Below, piece after piece: positions 10,154 to 20,892 of a stretch of DNA of 64,000 nt. Origin of the DNA: Cladobotryum mycophilum (Eukaryota; Ascomycota; Sordariomycetes; Hypocreales; Hypocreaceae); assembly GCA_036429605.1 (NCBI GenBank), contig CM071590.1:4588001-4652000 (forward strand), written 5' to 3'. Below the pieces are notes generated by a model. That model saw nothing but the letters and a program-made list of their open reading frames with translations, had not been told where the DNA came from and did no database searches. Positions within the stretch are counted from its first letter, which is position 1; each line of letters starts with the position of its first letter. The translations under genes were made by a program, and so were the position numbers.

Positions 10154-11410
10154 CTATAATGTCTCTTCATCGAAATCTTCTCGGAGGCTTATCAAAAAGT
10201 CCCGCGTCATTTCAAAGCTCAGCCAGCTCGAAGCCATGCTCGGAGCCACTTTGAGGAGATTGGGGACGATGCCTTTATACAGCCCCTTTATTCCCTCTTG
10301 CGTGACGATAACTCGAACAGCATCGGAAATTGACTTGTACTGGTATCCCATGCCCGACATGGTGTTAATTTGGAATCGCCGACGTAAAACATCACTGGCC
10401 ATCTCTGTTAACTTGAAAAGAAGACGGCAAAGGGCAATAGGAAGGGGTTCAAAGCAGACTTACAAAGGATATGTGCAAGTTTGCGCCACTGCACCAGACA
10501 TGGCTCCTGCAAGGAGCTTACGGACGGCATTTGGGTTTTTATCGCCTTCAGGCGTCAAGGCCTTGCGAATTGATTCGTAAACCATGAAATTCAAGCCAAC
10601 CTGTCAAGAATGTCAGCATTTTACGGCCAGATCTGGTTATAGCTATCAGTGACAAACATAAGGAGCCACGCCAGCTACTGTGGGAATGATGCCTCTATAC
10701 AGAGCAGAGAGGCCTCCTTCAGTCTTGTACATGTAGACCATGGTTGCCCACATCCCCGGCAGTTGTTGGGGTTTAGCTGCAAGTTCTGCAAAGCTAGCCG
10801 ATTGAATAGATAGTCGTGTGCGAACAATGTCGAGAGGATATGTGAAGAAGACTGAAGTAACGCCTGCGGCACCCCCACAGACAAGGCGAGTGAGAGGGGC
10901 TAGATCGGCTCCAGGATATGGCTCGAATATGCTCTGGCTACTCGGTCAGCAACCTAATGATTCTTCCTATAGGAAATGCAATTTGTGCAAAAGAAGTCCC
11001 ATACCCGCTTGTAAAAGTTATAGCTGCTGAACTGGACTGCGGAGTAGGGAATGATGCGAATGCAGTTTGTTCCATTCCCTCGCATGAAGCCTCTCCAGCC
11101 CTCCTCTTTCCACATCTTCCCCAATGCCTGGCCGACAGAAAGTTTGTAAGCATCTCGTCCTGCACTCTGAATTTGCATCAGAATCTTAAGTCGTTCGAGT
11201 GGCGAGACTACGGTTCTGGACACAGCGCCGGCGACGCCGCCAGCACAGAAAGCTGCAACAACAGGCTGGGATATGGTATCGCGAAATTGAACGAACCGAT
11301 CGGCCGTCGCAGCCGGTTTCGCAATGTCAGATTGTGACTATGCTGTGTATTAGCAAACGCTATGTTTAGATATGATTGTTCATTTTCGAGATTTTGCGTA
11401 CAGCAGACAT
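10154..11410 (-). CDS. SLC25 mitochondrial carrier, YPR011C/SLC25A42-like
   Basis: Five exons from the right: 11410-11402 (MSA), 11337-11005, 10933-10658, 10600-10464 and 10394-10154, giving 331 residues in phase. It has the threefold carrier repeat, with signature motifs SPLERLK, YPLDIVRTR and YPFDVLRRR at the end of each odd helix, so it is an inner-membrane solute carrier. The stretches GNGTNCIRIIPYSAVQF and VFFTYPLDIVRTRLSIQSAS suggest the branch containing yeast YPR011C, an APS/PAPS transporter, and coenzyme A-type SLC25A42 carriers. Substrate cannot be decided from sequence. The tiny first exon is supported by the GTACGC donor and TAG acceptor joining MSA to SQSDIAKPAATADRFV. A longer N-terminus starting at 11498 runs through the intron and lacks family resemblance. 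Confidence 0.9.
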
Positions 11411-13306
11411 GGTGGCCAGATGCCACTGCTATAATGGTTGGTTTGAGGTACCCTTCCTTAGGCTGAGAGAGTTCTTGGCCAGCCTCGTTATCATCCAATG
11501 CGGTGGTCGATGGGTCCTTTCGACATGAAGGGGTTGCGTCCGGCTATTCCTGGATTGGATGTCGTTACCTGCCTAGGGATGCAAAAGGGCGACTGTAGGC
11601 TCGGAAGTAATAATGGCATGCTCATTCAGGGACTAGTAGATCGTAAGTACGAGCATAGGCAAATACAATGCCAGGTTGTTGCTGCTGATGTGGTTTTGAG
11701 CCGTCGCCAAGTAGCGACAATTGACTCCGTCTTCTCTCGTTCGAAGGGTACGACGTGTCAAGTTTGGTGGTATCGCCCAACTCGGGATGGGAATATGTGC
11801 GGAATTAAATATCGAGGAAGCGTTCGACAGAAACAATTGTCTCGAGAGAGTCGGAGTTGGTTTCAACTTTGTACGTCTGGTTGATAGGAGTGGATGACCG
11901 TCAACGCTCGTGCGTGATCTCGGGTTATCGTCGGTGATGAGTGCTTTGCTTCAATCGTCACCATGCCCCTCTAGGCCCTTCTGAGAAGGCGCACGATTTG
12001 GGGGGGGGTACGGGCTTTGTGAGTTCAGAATCAGGTCAAAATAATCATCATGTAGCAGCTTTCTCGTTGATGCTGTTATCCGGGATCTAATCACAGGTAG
12101 CGATCATCAATTGCGGAATAACCATGCCGATACTACCCAAGCCTGCAGGAGATCTAGAAGACGGTATCCACATTTAAATACCGAAGTCCTTTAGTACGTT
12201 ATCGGTACCTACTACAGGTAGGTATGGGTATTCAGCAATGGTGACTACCCAGTAGGTAAAAGTACCAGGTCTCCCAGCAAGCTCTTATACCAACCAGGCA
12301 AATAATTGCCCGCTCCATGTCAGACGAAGGATACTGATTGGTCTACCACTATTTTGACAGATATATTTCTGAATGTGGCAATGGATGTACCGCTACTTCA
12401 GAAAGAGAGGTGGACGCTACCAAGGTGCAAATAAAACTGGGTTCCGTTCGCTGTCATAACCAACAGAGTTTTGACCCTCAAGGTGTCGACACCTTGCTAG
12501 GTGCTTAAAATAGAACTACACTATAACTCTATAATGTAGCAACTATACCTACCCATGAATATGACTGACAAGAGTTTACGCTCACTCTCCCTGACACTAC
12601 CGCGGATGCATGAGCGTAGATTTTTACCAGCTCACTGTATGTAATAATGTAAGTATCTGGCAACAGACAGGCAAATCAACAGCTGACGGTAGGTAGCCTT
12701 CAGGGGTAGATGGATGTTGGCGCCAGAAGACCTATAGATGATCCCACTGTGACTAATACAAGGGAAACACAGATCATTTCACTATTAGTTCTGTGTACGA
12801 TACGATTTGGCGGGTAGAGTAACAGCCATAACCTGTTCCATTGAGAAGATTCTAGGTGTTACCGATTGGATAGCATACTGGCACAGACCTTAATATTTGG
12901 TAGCAGAAAAGCTGTTTGTTTCGTGATCAAGCAAAGGAAATCCCGAGGGATAACGTGAAACAATAATTGACAATACAGATTGGTAGGTAATTAACACAAA
13001 TTGAAGATTGCCTAAACAGTCAACTAACTAGACTATCATGAAACTCCGCAATTCATCATGATAGCATTCTAGCAACAGTACACCACAACCGACCGAGGCT
13101 AGTATAAGCACCGCCAGGGGCCACGTAAGGAGTCTACGTCACATAAGCTTCAACTAAGTGGGCAAATACCTGACGCTATAACATTGTACAAGACGAGTAA
13201 TGAAAGAAGAAAATAGAACCAGACCGAAATGGTGGCGAGAGTGACTCTTCAGGGCAGTTGATCTGCAGTTCGATTATGCTTCGAGAACGACGGAGAGAAT
13301 TCATAA
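11411..13306. other. 1.9-kb intergenic region without recognisable genes
   Basis: This holds the carrier promoter and the 3' flank of the SR-protein gene. The centre (about 12170-12300) has several TAGGTA/TACCTA motifs in both orientations and a G9 run near 12001. Frames at 11498-11884 and others lack protein-like composition. I find no tRNA, 5S rRNA or transposon ends here. Confidence 0.5.
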
Positions 13307-14469
13307 TTACTCAGCGACATCGAGGTCGTCGTGAGTGGGAGGTGGACTCTCCACTGCTGAATCAAAGGAATCAGTTTCAGATCATATAAATTATATTAAC
13401 ACCAATAATTTCATACCTTTTCTATCATCACCATTGGTGCCGTTCTCCTTCCTTTCTCGGTCTTCGCGGTCATCCTTCGCATCACGATCACGATCCCTGC
13501 AAGAAATTGAAACTTTAGTTGATATGCTGCAGGAAGACTTTCAAACTGAAGATCTTACCGGTGATCAGGGCTGCGAGACCTATCTCTGTCCCTGCGGCTA
13601 TCGCGATCGTAGTCTCGGTCTCGATCTCTGCGTTCCTCTTTTCGTGGAGAATAATCACGAGTACTGCGACGAGGGGATGGAGAGCGGCCGCGACGAGGAG
13701 AGCGAGGCCCACGACGGTCTCTGTCACGACCAGACTCGAAGCGCCATGAGGCAGAAGGTGGTGTCCTAGCCCACTAAAATCGCGTTAACGATACAAGACA
13801 GATAATATGGAACAACTATACTCACTTCAATTTTCAGCATATCATCCCTTCCAATACGCTTGTTGTGCATCTCATGGTAGGCATCATCCGCATCACGTCG
13901 ATCCTCGTATTCGACGAAGGCAAACCTCAAGGAATGTCAGCAGATGATACAATGGCATGAGAAGTCGATTACTTACAGCCGACTTGAGGTAGAACGTGGT
14001 GCAGGGATGTCACAGCGGACTAGACGCCCGTAGCTGGTTCACAATACAGTTAGCAGCAGATAGTGCAAAGCAGCCAAGGGCGAGGCTAATGGAGCATTGT
14101 GTTCTCTTTGGGCAAATTTAGACCATGTGCACTTGCGTGTGCAGGCGCAAGTTAACCATCGACTCGAACGAAGAACAATATCGAGGCGATCAAGCAACAC
14201 GCATCGACCGACGTGGCAAGAAAAGGGAGATGAAAGGCTAGGGCGAGGGCGGGGAGGACGAGGAGGACGAGGCATCAAATCTGATTATCGAAGAGTCGGG
14301 GGGATCTCTCATCGCCGGCGTGGACGTGGCCGCGAGCGCGGGCGCGGGCGAGAACGTAGAGGTGGGCGTGGACGTGGTTGACATACCGTTCGAACTCGTA
14401 GGCGAGGTCGCGAGCGCGGGTGCCGTGGCTGAAGCCGGTCACGTAAAGTGTAGTACCGCCGCGAGACAT
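13307..14469 (-). CDS. srp1: SR-family splicing factor with one RRM, Srp1-like
   Basis: Six exons from the right: 14469-14387, 14033-13977, 13925-13826, 13773-13559, 13496-13417 and 13356-13307, giving 194 residues in phase. Residues 1-80 form a single RRM: RNP2-like TLYVTGF and RNP1-like RLFAFVEYED are visible, followed by DADDAYHEMHNKRIG. Residues 81-175 are an arginine-rich tail dominated by RS, RD and RE dipeptides, and the last residues are acidic (THDDLDVAE). This order matches fission yeast Srp1, a nuclear pre-mRNA splicing regulator. Intron 1 (14034-14386) is 353 bases, long for this window, and contains Arg-codon-like low-complexity sequence (14230-14380); long introns in SR genes often host regulated splicing. 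That role is inference. Confidence 0.92.
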
Positions 14470-15809
14470 AATGGCTCTGCAAGGTTAAGGAATATCAGAT
14501 CAGTAGTAGACGGAAGATATTTCAATAATAGATCTGATAAAACAGTTCAGCTATGCCGAATGATTGGTGTAGAGTTGAAGTGCAGCCAACAGAGTAATGG
14601 CTTGGGATGTATGTGGTTGCTTCTAAGATGGTGGTCAGGGAAAGTTTCGTCTTGCTGACGTAAATGCAACTTATTTTCTTGCTTACATAACCGGTACGTA
14701 CTGTTCTGGCTCCCCATAGGATCACGCCAGGCGCGATTCTAAAACTCACGCTAGGCGTGAGTATTATATCAGCAAGGACTGTTATAGCACTCTTAGTATA
14801 CTATTATTAGTGATCTATCAGAAAAAGTAGTTTCGTAGCATCGGGAAAAGGTCGGCTTATTAGCCTTATAGATTATATTTAGCTATAGTACTATAATTAT
14901 TTTAAATATATTTATTAATACTTAAATACTTAATTAATAAAGTGAAAAGAATATTATAAAATATGTTAATATTAATCCTATATATTTATTTTATTTTATT
15001 TTATTTTAGTTATTTATTTTATATTTCTTATTCTTTAACATAGGTTGCTGAGATAACACTTACGCCTGGCGTGATCCTATGGGGAGCCGTACTGTTCTTA
15101 TTCGGTAGATCAACCTGAGTTACTAAAGTTGCTTAGTGCTACCTGGAGGAGAGGTCCAGCAGGTTTAGTTGAAAAGGGTAAGCCGTCTGGCAGTCATTAC
15201 CGTGAAGGCAAATGATCAAGTTTTGAAAACACACGGCATCACAAACGCCACCTACTTAAAAAGCTACGTACGACTCGGTCATCCAGCTTCTTAATATATA
15301 CCTAGTAGCTACCTATATAGAGATATGCTGTTAAGTCCCTGCACTTATCATTTCTTCTCATCTGTATACTAGACCTAGAATTCATACACATATTCCCTTG
15401 CAAACGCGAGAATTAGGTCCTACACGCTTGGATGACAGGGGAAATGGACACAGCGCCGAGATGGTTTCTATAGCTACTGGTTTGCGCGTATGTTACTGTC
15501 ACCGAAAGCTGATGGCAAAATTTCGCAGAACCCAATGGCTCAGCTCCCAAAGATACATGAGTGAAGAACAATCACAGATGATCAGTATTTCTATTTACTA
15601 CTACACCCTACCAACACATATATTTTACCTACGTCCATAGAGTGACAGATGATATTCATGTTTAGAAACCCTCAATTTCTTGAGCCGACAAGTGAAACAA
15701 TAATAGTCATTTACGTCCCATTTGTTTGTATTTGCATATATATTTTAATTGACTAACACAGTGATGCACCCAACAAAAATCAAGTCGAACCACTACATCC
15801 ACAAAGCGC
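14470..15809. other. Intergenic region carrying a small inverted-repeat element
   Basis: The region lies upstream of the SR gene and at the 3' side of fimbrin. It contains the 381-bp element listed separately (14708-15088). From 15240 to 15320 there are further TACCTA/CTACGTA-like short motifs. A 80-codon frame at 15398-15640 has no recognisable content. No gene is called. Confidence 0.5.
14698..15098. mobile_element. MITE-like element with 26-bp inverted ends and 10-bp target duplication
   Basis: The element occupies 14708-15088 (381 bp). Its left end (14708-14733) starts GGCTCCCCATAGG and is the exact reverse complement of the right end (15063-15088), which finishes CCTATGGGGAGCC. The 10 bases GTACTGTTCT occur immediately outside both ends (14698-14707 and 15089-15098), so they are a target-site duplication. 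The interior is extremely A+T-rich (about 14815-15040) and has no coding capacity. An inner hairpin, ACTCACGC/GCGTGAGT, lies at 14744-14762. A 9-11-bp duplication is typical of Mutator-like (MULE) transposons, so a non-autonomous MULE derivative is the best guess. Confidence 0.9.
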
Positions 15810-18006
15810 CTACATCGTCTCATAAGTGGCCATGAGAGAACCTAATTATTTCAGCGTTAGCTACAAAGGAAGTTCTGCAGTTAATCCGGAGTGGTGAAAG
15901 GAGCAACCTGTTGAACTTTGTGCATGGATTACTTACCGATGAATGTTGTTACCAGACGGCTACGAACCTGGCAAATGTCCTCCGGAACCAGCCAGATTGT
16001 CGCACCAAGTTTTCGAGCAATACTGATACTTAACTTGGCGTTCAGGTATGCGTCTTCATCTGTCTGACCTGATGTTACGAGATCGTAGTCCACGTAGCTG
16101 CTCTTCATACCATTCAAGACATCAAGGAGGAAAACTCCAGAGCCAATGGCGGGATCTTTAAAGGACCTGATGGCAGAGTTGCGTCCCCCTTTCTTCGACA
16201 TATCGTTGGCCCATCGCACCATTTCCGCATCAGTCATCTCCCTCTTTCCAAGTCTTTGTGCCAATGACGATAGAGTCAAGGTGATGTCTTTTCGCATAAG
16301 TTGCCATACGAGGGCGAGAGTCAGCGTTCTTTGGCCATCTGTGATGTCCGCTCCTTGGATGCCAACCAGGGAGAATCCGTTTTGCTTTCCCAGCTCAATA
16401 GCGTAATTGGTATTCTCGACTGCTTTGAATCTTAGCATCTCACCACCATGAGCCGGTGCCTTATTGACGTGACGCCAGTTAACTGATCCCTGGATGACCT
16501 TGTCGTAGGCTTGCAGGAGTGCTGATCCATCTTTCAAGTCATCAAAAAAGGAGATGACAGCTGGTTCAACATCCAAGCTATTAAGCCACAAAGTAAAAAC
16601 TCTTGCCTCGCGCTCCCCTTCAGCATCAAAGTCTTCAACCTCCAGCTTCTCCTCTTCAGTAATTGGCTCGAGTGCTGGATGGTTATTGAAAAGGTTGGCG
16701 ACAAAGGCAAGGTTAAGTTTGGGGTTTCCCGCAACTAAGGACTTGGGTGTCAAGAATTTGCGACATTCAAGCTTGTCTGCCTCCTGCAGGACTTCCTCGG
16801 CTCTCTGAAGAAGGTCATGTGTCTGTAAGGGTGCTCGTGTACATCCATATTCGGATCCAATCTGTGCGAGCAGTACAGCATAATTCTCGCTATCCTTCAC
16901 GTCGCTTGAGAAATTGTTGACCCTACATCAAGAAAAATCTTTATAAGTTGGTATTCCATTTTCTTGGAATTGGAGACACGAACCTTCGAGGCCAGTTGGC
17001 GGCCTTGAGATGATAATTAAACCATCGAAGCAAGATCTGCTCAGGAGGCAATCTCAAGAACTGCTCCAGCGTTTCATCTTCTTCCAGCAGCCGATAAAGT
17101 TCCGGGTGAAGCTTAATATCAATCTTCCCCAGCAGGCCACGTCGAATAATCTGCCAAATTAAACCAAGAATAAGATGCTCACGAACCTCAAGGATATCAC
17201 CCGCACCGATGTTGACGACAGAGCAACCGATACCCTTGCAAGACTCAATGACGACGTTATTATTTTCACTCATCTGGAAGGCGTTAAGAGCCTTGATCTT
17301 CTTCCCCGGTATGTTCAAAACTCGCTCATCAATTGTATCGGGAACACTATCATTGATAAGCTTAGCAAGGACTAGACCATCTTTACATTCATCAAACATC
17401 TCGAACGTATCAGTTGGAAATGGAAGTCTGTGATCAAGGTCGGGATCTCCAGCTAGGACTGCATTAATATGGCGGGTAAATTCGGTTCGTTCGTCCTCGT
17501 TAATAGTGTGGGTTGTATTTGCACTCGATCCTTGGACGTGAATTTTACCACCGAGGCTGCTCTTGGGGGCATGGCTGGCGGGCACACTACCACCTCCACT
17601 TGTAGGTACTGGGACAGTAGAGAGGCGCTTTTGAGCAGCAGAGCCAGCACGAAGCTTGGAGATGAGCTTCAAGATGTCAGTGAACAGCTTTGTTTTCTGG
17701 TAGCATAAGATAGACTGACTCCAACATAATCTTCTAGCTCCACACGGCGTGAAGAATCAAGCTCGACCTCCTTGAGAGCCTGTCGAACGACATCGTAGGG
17801 CTGGTTCTCGCTCTGCTGGGTAGCTTTGATGGCTGTAGCTTCGTCTAAATACCCTCGATCCTCGACATCCAGCCGCCGGAAGGCATCGGAAAGAGAAAAG
17901 ATCTCTTCCTGTTGAAACTGAGGAAACTTCCTGTACACACATCGTTAATAAGGTCGATGGGCATTGAGATAAAGTACACATACCTCTGAAGCTTCAAAAC
18001 ATTCAT
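15810..18006 (-). CDS. SAC6: Fimbrin/plastin, actin-bundling protein
   Basis: Five exons from the right: 18006-17984, 17930-17720, 17666-16984, 16922-15937 and 15841-15810, giving 644 residues, the usual fungal length. Residues 1-75 contain degenerate EF-hand sequence (KFPQFQQEEIFSLSDAFRRLDVEDRGYLDEA). Four calponin-homology domains then form two actin-binding modules, with signatures such as KDGLVLAKLINDSVPDTIDERVLN, HLILGLIWQIIRRGL, DGSALLQAYDKVI and LTLALVWQLMRKDI. The C-terminus ends SLMATYETM. Fimbrin cross-links actin filaments in endocytic patches, cables and the subapical collar of hyphae. Intron 2 has a GTCAGT donor and an AAG acceptor; both are supported by exact phase and by the junction EDYVG/LISKLRAG. 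The first coding exon is 23 bases (MNVLKLQ plus two bases). Confidence 0.96.
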
Positions 18007-18989
18007 CGTGGTAGATGAGTGTTAATATTTTCCGTGGTGGATTTAGCGACAAGTGGTGTTGAAGAAATGATGCTCAATGGGAACCTTGGAGGGGTAGGTC
18101 GGGGAAGTTAAGCAGTTGACGTGTGAGCTAAGGTTGACTAGACGTGTGTTGGTACCTGAAAATAGAAGCAGAGTAGGGAGTACCTCCTGTACTTCCGCGC
18201 GCCAAGAGTTTCTGGCAAGAACTGGAACACTGGGCGCACCAGACAACAAAGCAATGCAAGCTGAATACGTCACTAAATACCTATATATAAATCTACGCGT
18301 CTCAAAAATGGGCTGCCTAAGTACTACTAGGTAGGTAGAAATCGGTCAACAGGCACCTGCATTACAGTCTTCTCCGCCTCAGTTTGTTGTTCTCTGGTTT
18401 CTATGGGCACTAAAGCACTTACCTGTACCTAGTAGTAGGTAGGAGGTAACCACATATGATCAACTGCGCAGCCACCCCTGTGCAAAAAGTCCTCAAGGCG
18501 GGCATCGCTAGCAAGGTTAGCACCTAAACGCAGTGTGAGGATGCAATGAAGGACAATCGTAGTGTTTGTTTTGCTTTGCTTTTTTATAATCTTTGTTTAT
18601 TATCTTTTTTTATATCAGTTCAATTCTTTGCTCGTTGTCTACCATAGCTATATGTGTAGTAGTCGCTTGGAGCACGAACTACAAGAGGCAGATTGAAGGG
18701 GTTTGCGGTTATTCACTTGGCGGGACCCGAACTCTCCGTTCAAGTGAGGGGCAACAGTCTCTTGATGATGTAACTAGACTGACCGCTAGATGGGGTCCAA
18801 ACCTAACCGGAATGAACAAGGAGCAATCAACCCAGCAGGCTGGCTATGCTCGAGTCGTTAAATTTTCAAGTCAACGTATTGCCTAATCTGTGGCATGCAA
18901 AGCCACTTCATTGCGTAATCCTGCCTTGTACTTGCACTTGCACAACTAAACCGGTTCGTTAAAGCTGAGGAATATCTGTCATCAACCAG
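18007..18989. promoter_or_regulatory. Divergent promoter region, fimbrin and RING/ankyrin gene
   Basis: Nearly 1 kb separates the start codons of two divergent genes. Clusters of TAGGTAGG/CCTAGTAGTAGG motifs occur at 18325-18345 and 18420-18450. A T-rich tract lies at 18580-18620. A 97-codon frame at 18593-18886 does not resemble a known protein and is not called. Confidence 0.5.
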
Positions 18990-19789
18990 ATGAGCCTTTG
19001 CGAGGCTTGCGACGAACCCTTGGTGGTTGAAATAGACAATGAGCCTGATGATTCAGAGATTGAGACGAGCCAAGTCCCGGATGATCTAAAACTCCGGTGC
19101 GGTTGCCACTATCACTGGTATGACCCCTAGCAATCATGTCTTGTTTTTGTTCAAGGATCTAATCGCGATACAGGCAGTGTTTAATGGACGAGGCATCTAC
19201 ATTATGTATATCTCCGAAATGTCCCAATTGCAACACATTTATATCTACCAATGAGGGAGGTTCCTCTACAGCTAGCACCACAACAGTCATCTTGGTAGAT
19301 TACACTAATGAAGGTGGTCTTCAACAAAACTTGGATATTTTGCCATCCATCAAGGAGGAGGCATATGTTCAAGACAATCCCGAATCGGTTCCCGCCCGAG
19401 CTTTGCATATTATGTGCGCCGAAGGCGATGTGGAAGGAATTGTTGAATTACTAAGGGATGTCGCTAATCAACAGGCGCATATTGGCTCCATTCTGTGCCA
19501 CCAAGATCCTCTATCCGACATGCAAAGTGGTCTTCACGTGGCTATTCGCAACAAGCAGGATGAGGCTGTCTGGCTACTTCTTTGGCTTGCGTCATCACTA
19601 CCAACAGTAACCTTCCCCGAGTCGGTTCATCGGGCCACAGGGTTGGTTGGTTTGGGTCGTCTAAGCATGGAACCCCTGGACGACATCCGTAACTTGAAGG
19701 ACAGCCACGGTCACACAGCTGAGCAATTGGCACGACAACAGCCAGAATATTGGTCCGTGCTACTAAATACAGGCATTCTTGCGCCTTAA
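18990..19789 (+). CDS. RING-variant zinc finger plus ankyrin-like repeats
   Basis: Two exons, 18990-19117 and 19174-19789, give 247 residues. The N-terminus has zinc ligands spaced C4-x2-C7, C37-x-C39-x2-H42-x2-C45 and C59-x2-C62, which fits a RING-variant (C4HC3) finger. The intron falls inside this finger (CHYH/WQC), and the spliced frame is needed to complete it. After a linker, three helical segments resemble ankyrin repeats: ARALHIMCAEGDVEGIVELL, SGLHVAIRNKQDEAVWLLLWL and DSHGHTAEQLARQQPEYWSVLL. RING-type fingers with ankyrin repeats usually act as E3 ubiquitin ligases with a substrate-binding part, so that role is inferred. I know no named orthologue. Neighbours (fimbrin, fumarase) give no functional hint. 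Confidence 0.75.
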
Positions 19790-20892
19790 GGGCCAATTAA
19801 TCGCCTTTCTCAGCTATTCTCACCGATCTTGTGGTAGTGATATTGCTGAGACCCCTAGCAATAGTGGATTTGGCATGTCGGTGTCAAACACTCGCACCGG
19901 AATACCATCCCCCTTAAATGCTATGCCCACCAGGGGGTGTTCTATTATATCTAATATGATCTAAATTCGTGGGGTTTGCGGTGAGCAAGATCACTTGCGC
20001 ATGACAGTGTCCCCACATTTCGAGATATGCATTGGAGGCGAGTAGTAATATAGGCACACTCGTGAACTACTCAGTACTCATAGACAAAGCGTAGGCAGTG
20101 TCTAAGGTTTTGTAGTGACAATACTAATAGAATTGGTATTCCAACCCCTGAGTATGCCTTTATTATAGAATTTAACGTCATAAACGTTTATGCTAAATCT
20201 AATTAAAGGAAACTCCCAGAAGGTTCTGGTATGTCTTTTTACTATTATAGACTTTATAACCTACAAAAATGATCCGATTAGCTAGTCGGCAGAACGCCGG
20301 CTACTTGCCCCGAGAGCGGAAATTTTTATATAAAGAGACGGGAGTTATATACTAAGGTACTACAGGTAGGTAGCTTGAAAACTTGACGGCCTGTAGGGTA
20401 CTTAGCAATACTATTGGGTAGGTACTTTAATGCCCATCTATACGTTAATAACGGCGTGCCTGGAAGCACCATGTACTACTTAAGCAAGCTACTAAGGTAT
20501 ATCTACCTACTAGCTTGGTACTTAGTAAATAAGATGACTCGGCCTACCAAGGTTTCAACCTTGATACAAAAGACAAACGCAAAAAAACCATTCACTCGAT
20601 AAATGTTAATTGCGCCGCCTTTGACAGAGTGCTAGGTATATAATAATTTCCTCATCAACTGCAAGTACCTACCCACTTATTCTGGTCTATTCTCAAAGCT
20701 CATCTATACGGAATAAGAACAAGGAGTTGTCGATTGTGCTTCGACCAAGCATTTCGTCCCTTTTTAGTAGCCACCAATCAGCGAACGTCGCATTTTGCTG
20801 TGTAGCAGATCGCATCAATCAATCTGCTTCTTGGCCAAGCCCGCTCTACCTTATTAAGGAAGTACTTCGGTATAGAAGCAAAAAAAAGGAAC
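19790..20892. other. Intergenic region upstream of fumarase
   Basis: About 1.1 kb without a convincing gene. TAGGTA-type motifs recur at 20360-20430 and 20495-20530. The last 200 bases before the fumarase ATG are mixed in composition, with an A-rich tract ending AAAAAAAGGAACATG. No tRNA or transposon ends recognised. Confidence 0.5.

Noticed and set aside
13335..14381. Arg-rich plus-strand frames
   Set aside because: They are the antisense of the RS-dipeptide tail and of low-complexity sequence in the SR-protein gene.
18700..18760. tRNA-like GGCGGGACCCGAACTC segment
   Set aside because: No cloverleaf, anticodon arm or B-box consensus could be folded around it.
18593..18886. 97-codon frame in the fimbrin/RING-ankyrin gap
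   Set aside because: No recognisable domain; begins in a T-rich tract and has no intron or conserved feature to support it.
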